Shown: piece by piece, positions 1 through 5,761 of the stretch | Numbering within the stretch: the stretch's first letter is position 1 | How the letters are laid out: every line of letters starts with the position of its first letter | Assembly: GCA_009697105.1 (NCBI GenBank) | Contig: SIAQ01000036.1 | Coordinates: 1-41,384, forward strand | Source of the DNA: Gemmataceae bacterium | Lineage (GTDB): Bacteria > Planctomycetota > Planctomycetia > Gemmatales > Gemmataceae | Length of the DNA stretch: 41,384 nt | Direction of reading: 5' to 3' | Notes under the pieces: generated by a model | What the model saw: only the letters and a program-made list of their open reading frames with translations | Database searches by the model: none | Told to the model about the DNA's origin: nothing | Program-made: the position numbers and the translations under genes

Positions 1-168
1 GCCGTCCGTGCCGTGCAGACCGACGACTTCATGACCGCCGACTGGTCGCATCTGCCGTACGAGCTGCTGGCGAAAATGTCGACAAGAATCATCAACGAAG
101 TCCGCGGCGTCAACCGCGTCGTCTACGACATCAGCAGCAAACCGCCGGCAACGATCGAATGGGAGTGA
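1..168 (+). CDS. guaA: GMP synthase (glutamine-hydrolysing), C-terminal end, partial
   Basis: Only the last 55 codons lie in the window. GuaA converts XMP to GMP with glutamine and ATP in the cytoplasm, the last step of guanine nucleotide synthesis. The visible part is the dimerisation domain. It reads [15 protein letters not shown] near the start and ends in [11 protein letters not shown] and a TGA stop, which is the near-invariant C terminus of the family. The gene is cut by the window edge, not broken. The last 33 bases (134-166) recur in diverged form at 2244-2276, so this gene end seems to have been an integration site. Identification is very secure. Confidence 0.95.
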   Translation, partial: AVRAVQTDDFMTADWSHLPYELLAKMSTRIINEVRGVNRVVYDISSKPPATIEWE

Positions 169-180
169 TACACCCAAGCC

Positions 181-282
181 CGCAGGCGACGAAGGAGCCT
201 GCGCGGGTCCTGGCCAGGGGGCGCTTGGCCATCGGCCGATGACCAAGCGCTTTGGCACTTTTTCGGCCTTTTTTCGCGTTTT
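181..282 (+). terminator. Probable guaA terminator: two hairpins and a T-rich tail
   Basis: Thirteen bases past the guaA stop is a 7-bp stem (181-187 with 197-203), then an 8-bp stem (221-228 with 243-250, loop extended by further pairing). T-rich stretches follow up to about 282. The arrangement suits an intrinsic terminator, although the T runs are interrupted. Confidence 0.4.
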
Positions 283-685
283 TAGGGGGTGTTGGCCACG
301 AAACCCAGGGAGAGAGGGGGGGGGGCCGTTTAGCGCTCGCAGCATGCCGTGCGATCGCATCCGTTTCCACTACCGATATCAACGACGCCGCAAGCCCCAG
401 AATGAGCGGAGCGATTCCTGGGGGTGGTGCAAGGCGAGACGAGAAATAGGAAGTCCCAGATTCTGCTTGACGCGAGTGCTTGCAAAGGGACAATGAGAGA
501 TGTTCGCGGATTCCAGTGCCATAGCGAATGGGGTCCGCGGTTCAGTTCAACTGAATTTTATCCGTAGTGCTCCGCGACGAGGCAACCGCACGCCAAAAAG
601 TGATTGCACACGGATTACTTCGGATACATCGCCCGGCGATCGATGGGGATTGTTCTCGTCGCGTCGCGTTTACCTGGAGGCAAAC
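283..685. other. Intergenic stretch with no recognised gene
   Basis: I see no convincing gene here. A reading frame continuous with the repeat protein starts at 500, but its extra 62 residues do not look protein-like, whereas the start at 686 has a good ribosome binding site. The region may hold the promoter of that gene. Confidence 0.5.
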
Positions 686-1699
686 ATGAGTTCCGATCAA
701 GGTTGGCTTGAATCCGATTCTGAATATCAAGGGCGAACTGCCCGTGAGGCCAATGAACACACAATCGAACAATCGACCGGGTCGCGGCCCAGCCAAGGGT
801 GGCTCGAGAGCGCCACCGACTATAGTGGGCGAATCTCGAAAGAAGCAAGCGAGGCCATTGTCGTAGACACGACCGGTACAACTCCCGCGCAAGGCTGGTT
901 TGAAAGCGACCACGATTACACTGACCGAGTTGCTCGCGAAGCAAACGAATGCACTGTCGAAACCACGACGGGGTCGGCACCGACGCAAGGCATATTTGAG
1001 AGTGACAAGAATTACGACACGCGAGTTCGCAAGGAGGCCAATGAGAAAATAATCGATCGCGAAACCGGCTCACCTCCAAGGCAAGGCTGGTTTGAAAGCG
1101 ATCACGACTATCGCAGTCGAATTGCAACTGAGGCTCGTGAGGCGACAACTCGATCTTCCGCGGGCGGTTCCTCTAAACGCGTGTCCGATGGTGGTGGGAC
1201 CAGCGAACACAAAGCTCCAACTGGATTCCGAAGCTTGATAATACTTGGAGTTTGCGGTCTCGCCGTTGTTTTCGGCTGCGCACCCTGCTTATCTGTTGTT
1301 GGCTTCTTCCTCCCTAAGAACGAAGCAACCCCGGCCGAAACGAAAGGTACTCCACCAGAAAAGGCGTTTACCGTTACCTCCGTCGGCAAGACGCCGAATG
1401 ACACGCCGCAAACCGAGCACGCCAGTATTTTCGGCCGCCCACAGCCAAAAGAACAGGCTGAACTGCACGCACGCCAACAGGCACAGGAGCAGGCCAGAAT
1501 TCTCGCCTACCAACAGGCACAGGCACAGGAGCAGGCCAGAATTCTCGCCTACCAACAGGCACAATTTCAGGCCCAACAACTACGGGCTCGGCAACTGGCG
1601 CAATGGCAGGCCCAAGAACTGCGGGCTCGGCAGCAGGCCCAATGGCAGGCCCAACAAATGCGTGGTTGGCAACAGGCACAATGGCAAAGCCGGCGCTAA
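686..1699 (+). CDS. Membrane protein with five 32-residue QGWFES repeats and a Q/A-rich tail
   Basis: A 337-residue protein I cannot assign to a named family. Residues 5-164 are five back-to-back 32-residue units with consensus QGWFESDxDYxxRxxxEAxE followed by a T/S-G-rich linker. A linker leads to one hydrophobic segment at about 178-208 (IILGVCGLAVVFG onward). The C-terminal third is a Gln/Ala/Arg-rich repeat region (QARILAYQQAQ, then QAQWQAQ-type units), probably helical or coiled coil. I chose the ATG at 686 because TGGAGG lies five bases upstream. An in-frame ATG at 500 would add 62 unlikely residues. The protein is probably anchored in the membrane, with the repeat domain and the Q-rich tail on opposite sides. 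It lies inside the block bounded by the two guaA-tail copies, so it may be acquired cargo. Confidence 0.8.
   Translation: MSSDQGWLESDSEYQGRTAREANEHTIEQSTGSRPSQGWLESATDYSGRISKEASEAIVVDTTGTTPAQGWFESDHDYTDRVAREANECTVETTTGSAPTQGIFESDKNYDTRVRKEANEKIIDRETGSPPRQGWFESDHDYRSRIATEAREATTRSSAGGSSKRVSDGGGTSEHKAPTGFRSLIILGVCGLAVVFGCAPCLSVVGFFLPKNEATPAETKGTPPEKAFTVTSVGKTPNDTPQTEHASIFGRPQPKEQAELHARQQAQEQARILAYQQAQAQEQARILAYQQAQFQAQQLRARQLAQWQAQELRARQQAQWQAQQMRGWQQAQWQSRR
698..1177 (+). repeat. Five tandem 96-bp coding repeats
   Basis: Five in-frame units of 96 bp each encode the QG(W/I)(L/F)ES repeats of the protein at 686-1699. The unit length is exact while the sequences have diverged, so this is an old duplication held in register by selection. 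Confidence 0.85.
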
Positions 1700-1953
1700 G
1701 GCATTTCCGAACAGCCCCATGGGTCGCCGCCGAACCGCTTTATGGTCTCTGATGCCAGGACCGCCCACGCCGGAATGTTGAAGATTTTATTTTTGGTGCC
1801 CTCGGATCGCTTGACTCGGTCTTTCTTCTGCGTCATGCGGTTTTTGCTTCGGGGTTACAGCCCAGCCGGTAGTACCATAGAGCTTTGCCCGCCGAGGGCC
1901 GAGAAAAAGGAATCGCGAGTCTTTATGGACTCCAATTGCAAGAGAGGTGTGTT

Positions 1954-2169
1954 ATGGAACTCGAAGGCGTGGTTCATGATGGTGTCATCGTGCCAGACGA
2001 TGCCACGGCGTTAGCCGAGGGAACTCGCGTGCGCATCACTCCGGCTCCGCTCGAAAAGCCAAGACCATTCGGCGAACGGTTCGCAAAGTTCAAGGGGGCC
2101 GTCCCCGGATTGCCGGAGGATATGGCTGAGCAACATGATCACTATCGCTTGTGGACACCGAAGCAATGA
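1954..2169 (+). CDS. Small antitoxin-like protein upstream of a truncated PIN toxin
   Basis: A 71-residue protein opening MELEGVVHDGVIVPDD, with an ALAEGTRVRITPA segment. This is a short beta-rich N-terminal module as in small DUF104-type or similar antitoxins found next to PIN genes. The C-terminal half (GLPEDMAEQHDHYRLWTPK) would be the toxin-wrapping part. The ATG at 1954 has AGAGAGG about seven bases upstream. An earlier in-frame start at 1885 has no better signal. The stop overlaps the next start as ATGA (2166-2169), the usual layout of a type II toxin-antitoxin pair. Its toxin partner is truncated, so it is now probably an orphan. The role is inferred from the layout and general resemblance; the exact family is not certain. 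Confidence 0.75.
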   Translation: MELEGVVHDGVIVPDDATALAEGTRVRITPAPLEKPRPFGERFAKFKGAVPGLPEDMAEQHDHYRLWTPKQ

Positions 2170-2243
2170 CCGTCTTCGCTGATACGTTCGCGCTGATCGC
2201 CTGGCTGAATCCGAGCGATAACGCCCATGCGGCGGTGGCATAG
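2166..2243 (+). pseudogene. PIN-domain toxin, truncated to its first 25 residues
   Basis: The frame starts in an ATGA overlap with the antitoxin gene and reads MTVFADTFALIAWLNPSDNA before ending in TAG. This is the start of a VapC-like PIN nuclease: the first catalytic Asp (residue 6) sits in the typical beta-strand/helix context, and NPSDNAHA matches the loop that follows. A complete PIN protein has about 130-140 residues, so roughly 80 per cent is missing, including the other acidic residues. It cannot be active. The stop codon directly abuts the diverged copy of the guaA tail that begins at 2244, so the gene appears to have been cut at a recombination junction. Confidence 0.7.
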
Positions 2244-2278
2244 GCAGCAAACCGCTGGCGACGCTTGGATGGGAGTAA
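2244..2278 (+). repeat. Displaced guaA 3' tail (att-like direct repeat of 134-166)
   Basis: Bases 2244-2276 match 134-166 at 28 of 33 positions in the same orientation. Codons 2246-2278 still read SKPLATLGWE and a stop, against [10 protein letters not shown] and a stop in guaA. It is therefore a decayed copy of the guaA end, not a chance match. The two copies bracket 2.1 kb, as the two ends of an element integrated at the guaA 3' end would. The GGGAG inside it now serves as ribosome binding site for the gene at 2284. Confidence 0.7.
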
Positions 2279-2283
2279 CACCT

Positions 2284-2532
2284 ATGTCATTTCTCTGGTT
2301 CATCATGATCGGCATCGTGGCGGGTTGGTTGGCGGGCATGATCATGAAAGGCGGCGGGTATGGCCTACTCGGCGATCTCATCGTCGGCGTGCTCGGTGCC
2401 GTGCTTGGCGGCTTCCTGTTCGGTTTGCTCGGCCTGTCGGCAACCGGATTGCTCGGCAGCCTCGTGACGGCAACAGTCGGCGCGATCGTGCTCATTGCAC
2501 TCCTGCGGGTTGTTGCTCGCCGACCGAAGTGA
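2284..2532 (+). CDS. GlsB/YeaQ/YmgE-family small membrane protein
   Basis: An 82-residue inner-membrane protein of the transglycosylase-associated/GlsB-YeaQ-YmgE family. Members are small stress-linked membrane proteins of unclear molecular role. It has three predicted membrane segments (about 2-20, 28-50 and 56-76), rich in Gly and Leu. The family features seen are IVAGWLAGMIMKGGGYG followed by LLGDLIVGVLGAVLGGFLF. The length is normal for the family. The ATG at 2284 has GGGAG eight bases upstream, within the displaced guaA tail; an in-frame start at 2227 would add an unlikely leader. If the 169-2243 block is an insertion, this gene was originally the direct neighbour of guaA. Confidence 0.92.
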   Translation: MSFLWFIMIGIVAGWLAGMIMKGGGYGLLGDLIVGVLGAVLGGFLFGLLGLSATGLLGSLVTATVGAIVLIALLRVVARRPK

Positions 2533-2569
2533 ACTGCTTGCCGATCGCCGCTCCAACTCTCATCGTCGC

Positions 2570-2830
2570 TCAACTCGCCTTATTCAGCGTTGCCTCGAAC
2601 ACAGGCCGGTCGGCAACGCCAAAGTCTTCCAGCGTGCCACGCACCAGCGCGTAATGGTAATCGAGCATGCGATTTCGCTTCGGCAACAACGGCAAGATGA
2701 TGATCGCGCCGGACTCCTTATGGTCGTAGCGCACGCCTTTGCTGTGGGTCTCGAACTCGTGCCGCGAGAAGCCCAATGCGCGAAGAACGTTATCGACTTG
2801 GCCGTAGGTAAATGGAACGCGTGGGATCAT
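2570..2830 (-). CDS. Small HicA-like protein of unknown function
   Basis: An 86-residue protein opening MIPRVPFTYGQVDNVLRALG. The order is a helix, a strand with GVRYDHKESGAIIILP, then a helix with DYHYALVRGTLEDFGV. This resembles the HicA/dsRBD-like fold (start helix, strand with the xYxHPxSG pattern, GTL helix). The typical HicA catalytic His position is not clear, so the match is tentative and RNase activity should not be assumed. The start overlaps the stop of the upstream DUF4365 gene as ATGA (2827-2830), which indicates translational coupling. It is convergent with the GlsB-family gene, 37 bases away. The ATG at 2830 is favoured over a longer frame starting at 2965, which would lie inside the DUF4365 gene. 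Confidence 0.75.
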   Translation of the reverse strand: MIPRVPFTYGQVDNVLRALGFSRHEFETHSKGVRYDHKESGAIIILPLLPKRNRMLDYHYALVRGTLEDFGVADRPVFEATLNKAS

Positions 2831-3261
2831 GGTGTTTTTCCTGCTTGGTCTGCCCAATTCATCTTCTGATGTCGAATCTCGCGTATCGCGGAGCGATCCA
2901 TCCTTGCAGTGGTGGGGATCCGAATTCGTATTTGCATCGTGCCTCGCCGTGGTCGCCGATTCCAATCATCAAGGAAGTATCCTACAACGTCGATCCAGAA
3001 GGCCATTCGCATCGGGGCGTCGTATACCACAAGAATTACGGGCGATTGTTCAATCATCCATAGATTGTAACCGCGGATGTCGATGTCGTACGCAATCGAC
3101 TCGCCGACTTTCGTCAAGTTCTCAGTTGCTTTGACCTGAAAATAGACTCGCCCTGGCTCAGCGTAGCCATTCTCGTCAAACGTCGTCATCATTAAATCGT
3201 AGCCATAGTACGTCTCCGCGAACCAGGCACCGCAGGTAGCGTTCGCCAAATTCTCAGTCAC
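2827..3261 (-). CDS. DUF4365-domain protein
   Basis: A 144-residue protein with the DUF4365 pattern: GYDLMMTTFDENG, then RVYFQVKATENL, then a strand-rich part with SPVILVVYDAPMRMAFWID. To my knowledge DUF4365 is related to the PD-(D/E)XK nuclease-like fold; here the Asp of GYDL and the QVK Lys are in the expected places. Many members sit in defence or mobile contexts, but no activity is proven. The start is GTG at 3261, eight bases inside the end of the SCO6045-like gene. Its own end overlaps the next gene by four bases. The N terminus is shorter than in many DUF4365 proteins. This overlapping chain places it in the same operon as the MNIO locus, which is unexpected. Confidence 0.8.
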   Translation of the reverse strand: MTENLANATCGAWFAETYYGYDLMMTTFDENGYAEPGRVYFQVKATENLTKVGESIAYDIDIRGYNLWMIEQSPVILVVYDAPMRMAFWIDVVGYFLDDWNRRPRRGTMQIRIRIPTTARMDRSAIREIRHQKMNWADQAGKTP

Positions 3262-3742
3262 CGCTCGGCATCCCCCACCAGCGATCGCCGCGCCAGGGCG
3301 TGCGCAGCCCCAGAAGCCACTTTCCCGATTGCGGCAGGCGGGCGATCTTGATCCCGAAGCCGCCGCGGCGACACAGGCCGAGCGGCGTTTCGCGCCAGCG
3401 CAGGTCGTAGGCCAGCGCCTCGATGCGCAAGCCGTCGGTCGGCGGTTCCTGCGCGGCGAGCCAGGCCAGGAACGCGCGGCCGTCGGTCAGGGCGTTCGCG
3501 CTTGACGGCAGCGGATGCGTTTGGCCGTACTCGGTGAACTTCGCGACGAAGCTGTCTCCGACTCGCTTCACGAGGCTTGGCCAAATGCGTGCCAGTGCTT
3601 GTCGCCGTTTGTTGACGAGCGATCGCGCGACGGCACGCACACGCTGCTCGTCGAAGCCGGCGGGGATGGCAGCGCCATGCACGAGGGCACGCACGAGGTC
3701 GGCCTGGGTTTTGGCAATCGCTTCGCGTGAGGTGGCAATCAT
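3254..3742 (-). CDS. MNIO partner protein, SCO6045-like/DUF2063-related
   Basis: A 162-residue cytoplasmic protein. The N-terminal helical part contains LVRALVHGAAIPAGFDEQRV, KRRQALARIWPSLVKRVG and FVAKFTEYGQTHPLP. This is the pattern of the small partner proteins encoded beside DUF692 enzymes (DUF2063 and SCO6045-like). They are thought to present the substrate peptide to the enzyme, as MbnC does for MbnB. The C-terminal part (RIEALAYDLRWRETPLGL, then basic residues) fits the SCO6045-like type. The ATG at 3742 has AAGGAAG about ten bases upstream. The longer open frame to 3916 only translates a DNA repeat into FSV units and is rejected. The gene lies 232 bases after the MNIO gene and overlaps the DUF4365 start. 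The family call is from memory and moderately secure. Confidence 0.8.
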   Translation of the reverse strand: MIATSREAIAKTQADLVRALVHGAAIPAGFDEQRVRAVARSLVNKRRQALARIWPSLVKRVGDSFVAKFTEYGQTHPLPSSANALTDGRAFLAWLAAQEPPTDGLRIEALAYDLRWRETPLGLCRRGGFGIKIARLPQSGKWLLGLRTPWRGDRWWGMPSGD

Positions 3743-3772
3743 GATCGGCTTCCTTATACCCAAAGCATTCAC

Positions 3773-3826
3773 CACAGAGAACACAGAGAACACAGAGAAC
3801 ACAGAGAACACAGAGAACACAGAGAA
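3773..3826 (+). repeat. Six tandem copies of a 9-bp unit CACAGAGAA
   Basis: Six perfect copies of CACAGAGAA lie just upstream of the SCO6045-like gene start. Related single-unit versions occur at 3913-3948, 4864-4893 and 5061-5096, so the locus carries four members of one short repeat family. Confidence 0.9.
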
Positions 3827-3912
3827 AAACAAGAAAGGAATCCACGACGAGATAGGTTGATTTCTCTCGAATTGTGCGTGATGTTCCTGGCACCTGTCAA
3901 ACACATTTCTGA

Positions 3913-3948
3913 GCATTTCTCTGTGTTCTCCGTGATCTCCGTGGTGAG
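3913..3948 (-). repeat. Degenerate CACAGAGAA-family repeat
   Basis: Read on the minus strand this begins CTCACCACGGAGATCACGG and continues with an ACACAGAGAAA-type unit. It is a diverged relative of the tandem at 3773, in the opposite orientation, and lies 27 bases downstream of the MNIO stop. Confidence 0.6.
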
Positions 3949-3974
3949 TTTGTTGGGTTCGTGATGTGGCTCTA

Positions 3975-4844
3975 TTAAGCGTCGCTAAGAACGGGATGGG
4001 CGAAGCCGCGTTCGTGCCGCTCGATGTTGCCTCGCTGCATGGCGGCGACGATCGCGTCGAGTTCGGTGTTCAGTTCGGCGTCGTCGGGGAAGCGGTCGTC
4101 GCGCTCGAGCATCACGCCGGGCACAGCGGCTCGTGCATATAGCGCTTCGACGAGGGCGACGACATCCTCCGGCAACGGATGGGCGTGTGTGTCGTGAAAG
4201 ATGCCGTTGGCTTCGTACCCGCCGGCAACGTGCACGTAGGCGACACGTTCAAGCGGCAGGCGATCCAGCAGCGCGACGGGATCGCCGCCGAGGTTGCGGG
4301 CGTTGGCGTAGATGTTCTCCAGATCGAGCAGGAGCATGGCGTCGGTTCGTTCGCAGATGGCGTTGAGAAATGCCGCTTCGTCCATCTCAGCGTTGGGCCA
4401 ATCGAATAGGATCGCGATGTTTTCCAACACCAACGGCACGGGCAGGGCGGCCTCGGCTAAGCGGATATTCTCGACCAAGATGTCAAGCATGGCAGGCGTG
4501 CGCGGGATCGGCAGGAGATGCCCGGTCTCAAGGCCTGCGGCCCGGACGAAGGCGATATGCTCGCTGACGAACGGCGCTTGCATGCGCTGGGCGAGTTCGC
4601 CGAGCGCGGCCAGGCGAGCGGGGTCGATGGCCTCGGCGCCGCCGAGGTTGAGGCCGACGCCGTGCGGGATGATGTGAACACCGCGGTCGTGAAGTGTTTG
4701 CAACGGTGCGGGGATGGCTTCGTTGAGGAAGTAATCCTCGGCGAGGATTTCGACGAAGCCGATGTCGGGTCGGTTGAGGATGGCGTGCGCGAGTTGGGCG
4801 CGCCAGCCGATGCCGAGACCGAGATTTGGAAGAGAGAGAGCCAT
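3975..4844 (-). CDS. DUF692 family multinuclear non-haem iron-dependent oxidative enzyme (MNIO)
   Basis: A 289-residue TIM-barrel protein of the DUF692/MbnB family. Known members use two or three iron ions to oxidise cysteine, and sometimes other residues, in ribosomal peptides (for example oxazolone/thioamide in methanobactin). The likely metal-binding motifs are all present: HIIPHGVGLNLGG (His57, His61), SEHIAF (Glu95, His96), LENIAI (Glu141, Asn142), LLLDLENIYANARN (Asp174, Glu176, Asn177), YVHVAGG (His205), HDTHAHP (His217, His220, His222) and MLERDDRFP (Glu247). The length is normal. The ATG at 4844 matches the family start GLGIGWR; an upstream extension to 4907 translates a DNA repeat. 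The SCO6045-like partner is downstream and a small Gly/Cys-containing peptide gene is upstream, so this is a candidate peptide-modifying locus. Confidence 0.93.
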   Translation of the reverse strand: MALSLPNLGLGIGWRAQLAHAILNRPDIGFVEILAEDYFLNEAIPAPLQTLHDRGVHIIPHGVGLNLGGAEAIDPARLAALGELAQRMQAPFVSEHIAFVRAAGLETGHLLPIPRTPAMLDILVENIRLAEAALPVPLVLENIAILFDWPNAEMDEAAFLNAICERTDAMLLLDLENIYANARNLGGDPVALLDRLPLERVAYVHVAGGYEANGIFHDTHAHPLPEDVVALVEALYARAAVPGVMLERDDRFPDDAELNTELDAIVAAMQRGNIERHERGFAHPVLSDA

Positions 4845-4863
4845 GGTTTGGTCCCGATTATTT

Positions 4864-4893
4864 ACCACAGAGACACCGAGGACACAGAGAAAA
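4864..4893 (+). repeat. Degenerate CACAGAGAA-family repeat
   Basis: A single diverged unit of the ACCACAGAGACACCGAGG type, ending ACACAGAGAAAAG, 20 bases upstream of the MNIO start. It has the same family and orientation as the tandem at 3773. Confidence 0.6.
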
Positions 4894-4950
4894 GCAGTCG
4901 GGAACAAGTGTCCCGGTGAATGAATGATCTGAGAAAAGGGCGTATAGTTT

Positions 4951-5035
4951 TACAGCGCCTCTTGTAGCTGAGTTCGTGAGAATTCGGATTCGTCGCACCT
5001 GAATTCTCACGAATTCAGCTACAAGAGGCGCTGTA
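4951..5035. repeat. 35-bp inverted repeat (34/35 paired) between peptide gene and MNIO gene
   Basis: Arms 4951-4985 and 5001-5035 pair at 34 of 35 positions around a 15-base loop. On the minus strand it lies in the 275-base gap between the small peptide gene and the MNIO gene. Such a hairpin could stop or thin transcription, or stabilise the peptide mRNA, so that substrate is made in excess over enzyme. That role is inference; no T tract is obvious. Confidence 0.9.
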
Positions 5036-5060
5036 GTGTTAGTGCATTTTACCTATTACT

Positions 5061-5096
5061 GCATTTCTCTGTGAACTCTGGATACTCTGTGGTTAG
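5061..5096 (-). repeat. Degenerate CACAGAGAA-family repeat
   Basis: On the minus strand it begins CTAACCACAGAGTATCCAG and ends with a TTCACAGAGAAATGC-type unit. It is the fourth, most diverged member of the family seen at 3773, just downstream of the small peptide gene. Confidence 0.5.
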
Positions 5097-5119
5097 ATTT
5101 CATTGCAATGGGAGAGCGA

Positions 5120-5371
5120 TCAATCCCCACCGCCGCCGCAACCACCGCCGCCGTCATCACCGCCGCCGCCGCCGCCGTCACCGCCATCATCTTTGCCGCC
5201 GGCTTTTTCATCGTCGGAATCGTCGCCGCCGCTTTTTTTCTGATCAGCGCCGCCGTAGGTGGAGGAACCAGGGCCCCAGTAATAGTAATAGCCCGCCCCG
5301 CCACCGCCGAGGAGGACAGCCATGAGTCCGAAGCAGCAGCACGCCGCACCGACGATTGGCAATATTTCCAT
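5120..5371 (-). CDS. Small Gly/Asp-rich membrane peptide with C-terminal Cys; candidate MNIO substrate
   Basis: An 83-residue protein. Residues 4-31 form a hydrophobic segment carrying three adjacent cysteines (Cys11-13, in GAACCCFGLMAVLLGGGG), followed by GYYYYWGP. From about 41 the chain is very rich in Gly, Asp and Lys, and it ends DDGGGGCGGGGD with a single Cys78. The ATG at 5371 has GGAGAGAG six bases upstream, a strong signal that it is translated. It has no named family that I recognise. Gly-rich tails with cysteines next to DUF692 genes are known from TIGR04222-type membrane proteins, so this protein may be the substrate of the MNIO enzyme downstream, with Cys78 as target. The alternative is an unrelated small membrane protein whose tail grew by triplet slippage of GCC/ACC runs. 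That the gene is real is likely; its role is inference. Confidence 0.72.
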   Translation of the reverse strand: MEILPIVGAACCCFGLMAVLLGGGGAGYYYYWGPGSSTYGGADQKKSGGDDSDDEKAGGKDDGGDGGGGGGDDGGGGCGGGGD

Positions 5372-5624
5372 TTCTCTCTCCGCGGAGGATTTCCAGTATA
5401 TATGCGGCTCACAATGATTTGTTGGAGTGATGATAAAGCGCGGGTGGCAATTTCACAAGAAGATAACGAAAAAATTGCGCAAGTTCGTTGGCGAACTGCG
5501 TATCGTGGATACCGCTTATCGTGGCCATTCGCGCCGAATGCCACGTGTAAAATCTGTGGTACAATGGTAAGGTTTGGCCGCAATGGCGAATGTCGCCATG
5601 GGGGAAGTCTCACGCTTTCCCAAA
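5372..5624. other. Divergent intergenic stretch without a gene
   Basis: No supported gene between the minus-strand peptide gene and the long hairpin at 5625. A long plus-strand open frame crossing here (5108-5701) is an antisense shadow of the Gly-rich gene running into the hairpin. It probably holds the promoter of the peptide gene. Confidence 0.5.
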
Positions 5625-5693
5625 CCGCGACCGTAAGGGAGCGGCCGACAAGGTGCGCACGGCATCCCGTCGGCCGCTCCCTTACGGTCGCGG
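5625..5693. repeat. Long hairpin, family A copy 1
   Basis: A perfect 25-bp stem (5625-5649 with 5669-5693) around a 19-base loop. The arm core is CGACCGTAAGGGAGCGGCC. Other copies are at 19972, 24005 and 31062. It lies between divergent genes, 68 bases upstream of the NHL gene start. Confidence 0.95.
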
Positions 5694-5761
5694 CTCGGTA
5701 AAACTTTGATCCTGCTGGCAATGCGACCTTTCTGACCGTGCGACCTGCTGGAGTTCCTTCC

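Noticed and set aside
1742..2014. Open frame upstream of and overlapping the antitoxin gene
   Set aside because: No recognisable features, and the overlap in another frame with a well-signalled gene makes it unlikely.
3743..3916. N-terminal extension of the SCO6045-like protein with FSV repeats
   Set aside because: It is the translation of the CACAGAGAA tandem; the family start and ribosome binding site are at 3742.
5108..5701. Plus-strand Ala-rich open frame of 197 codons
   Set aside because: Complement of the Gly-codon runs of the small peptide gene; no ribosome binding site and it ends in the hairpin.
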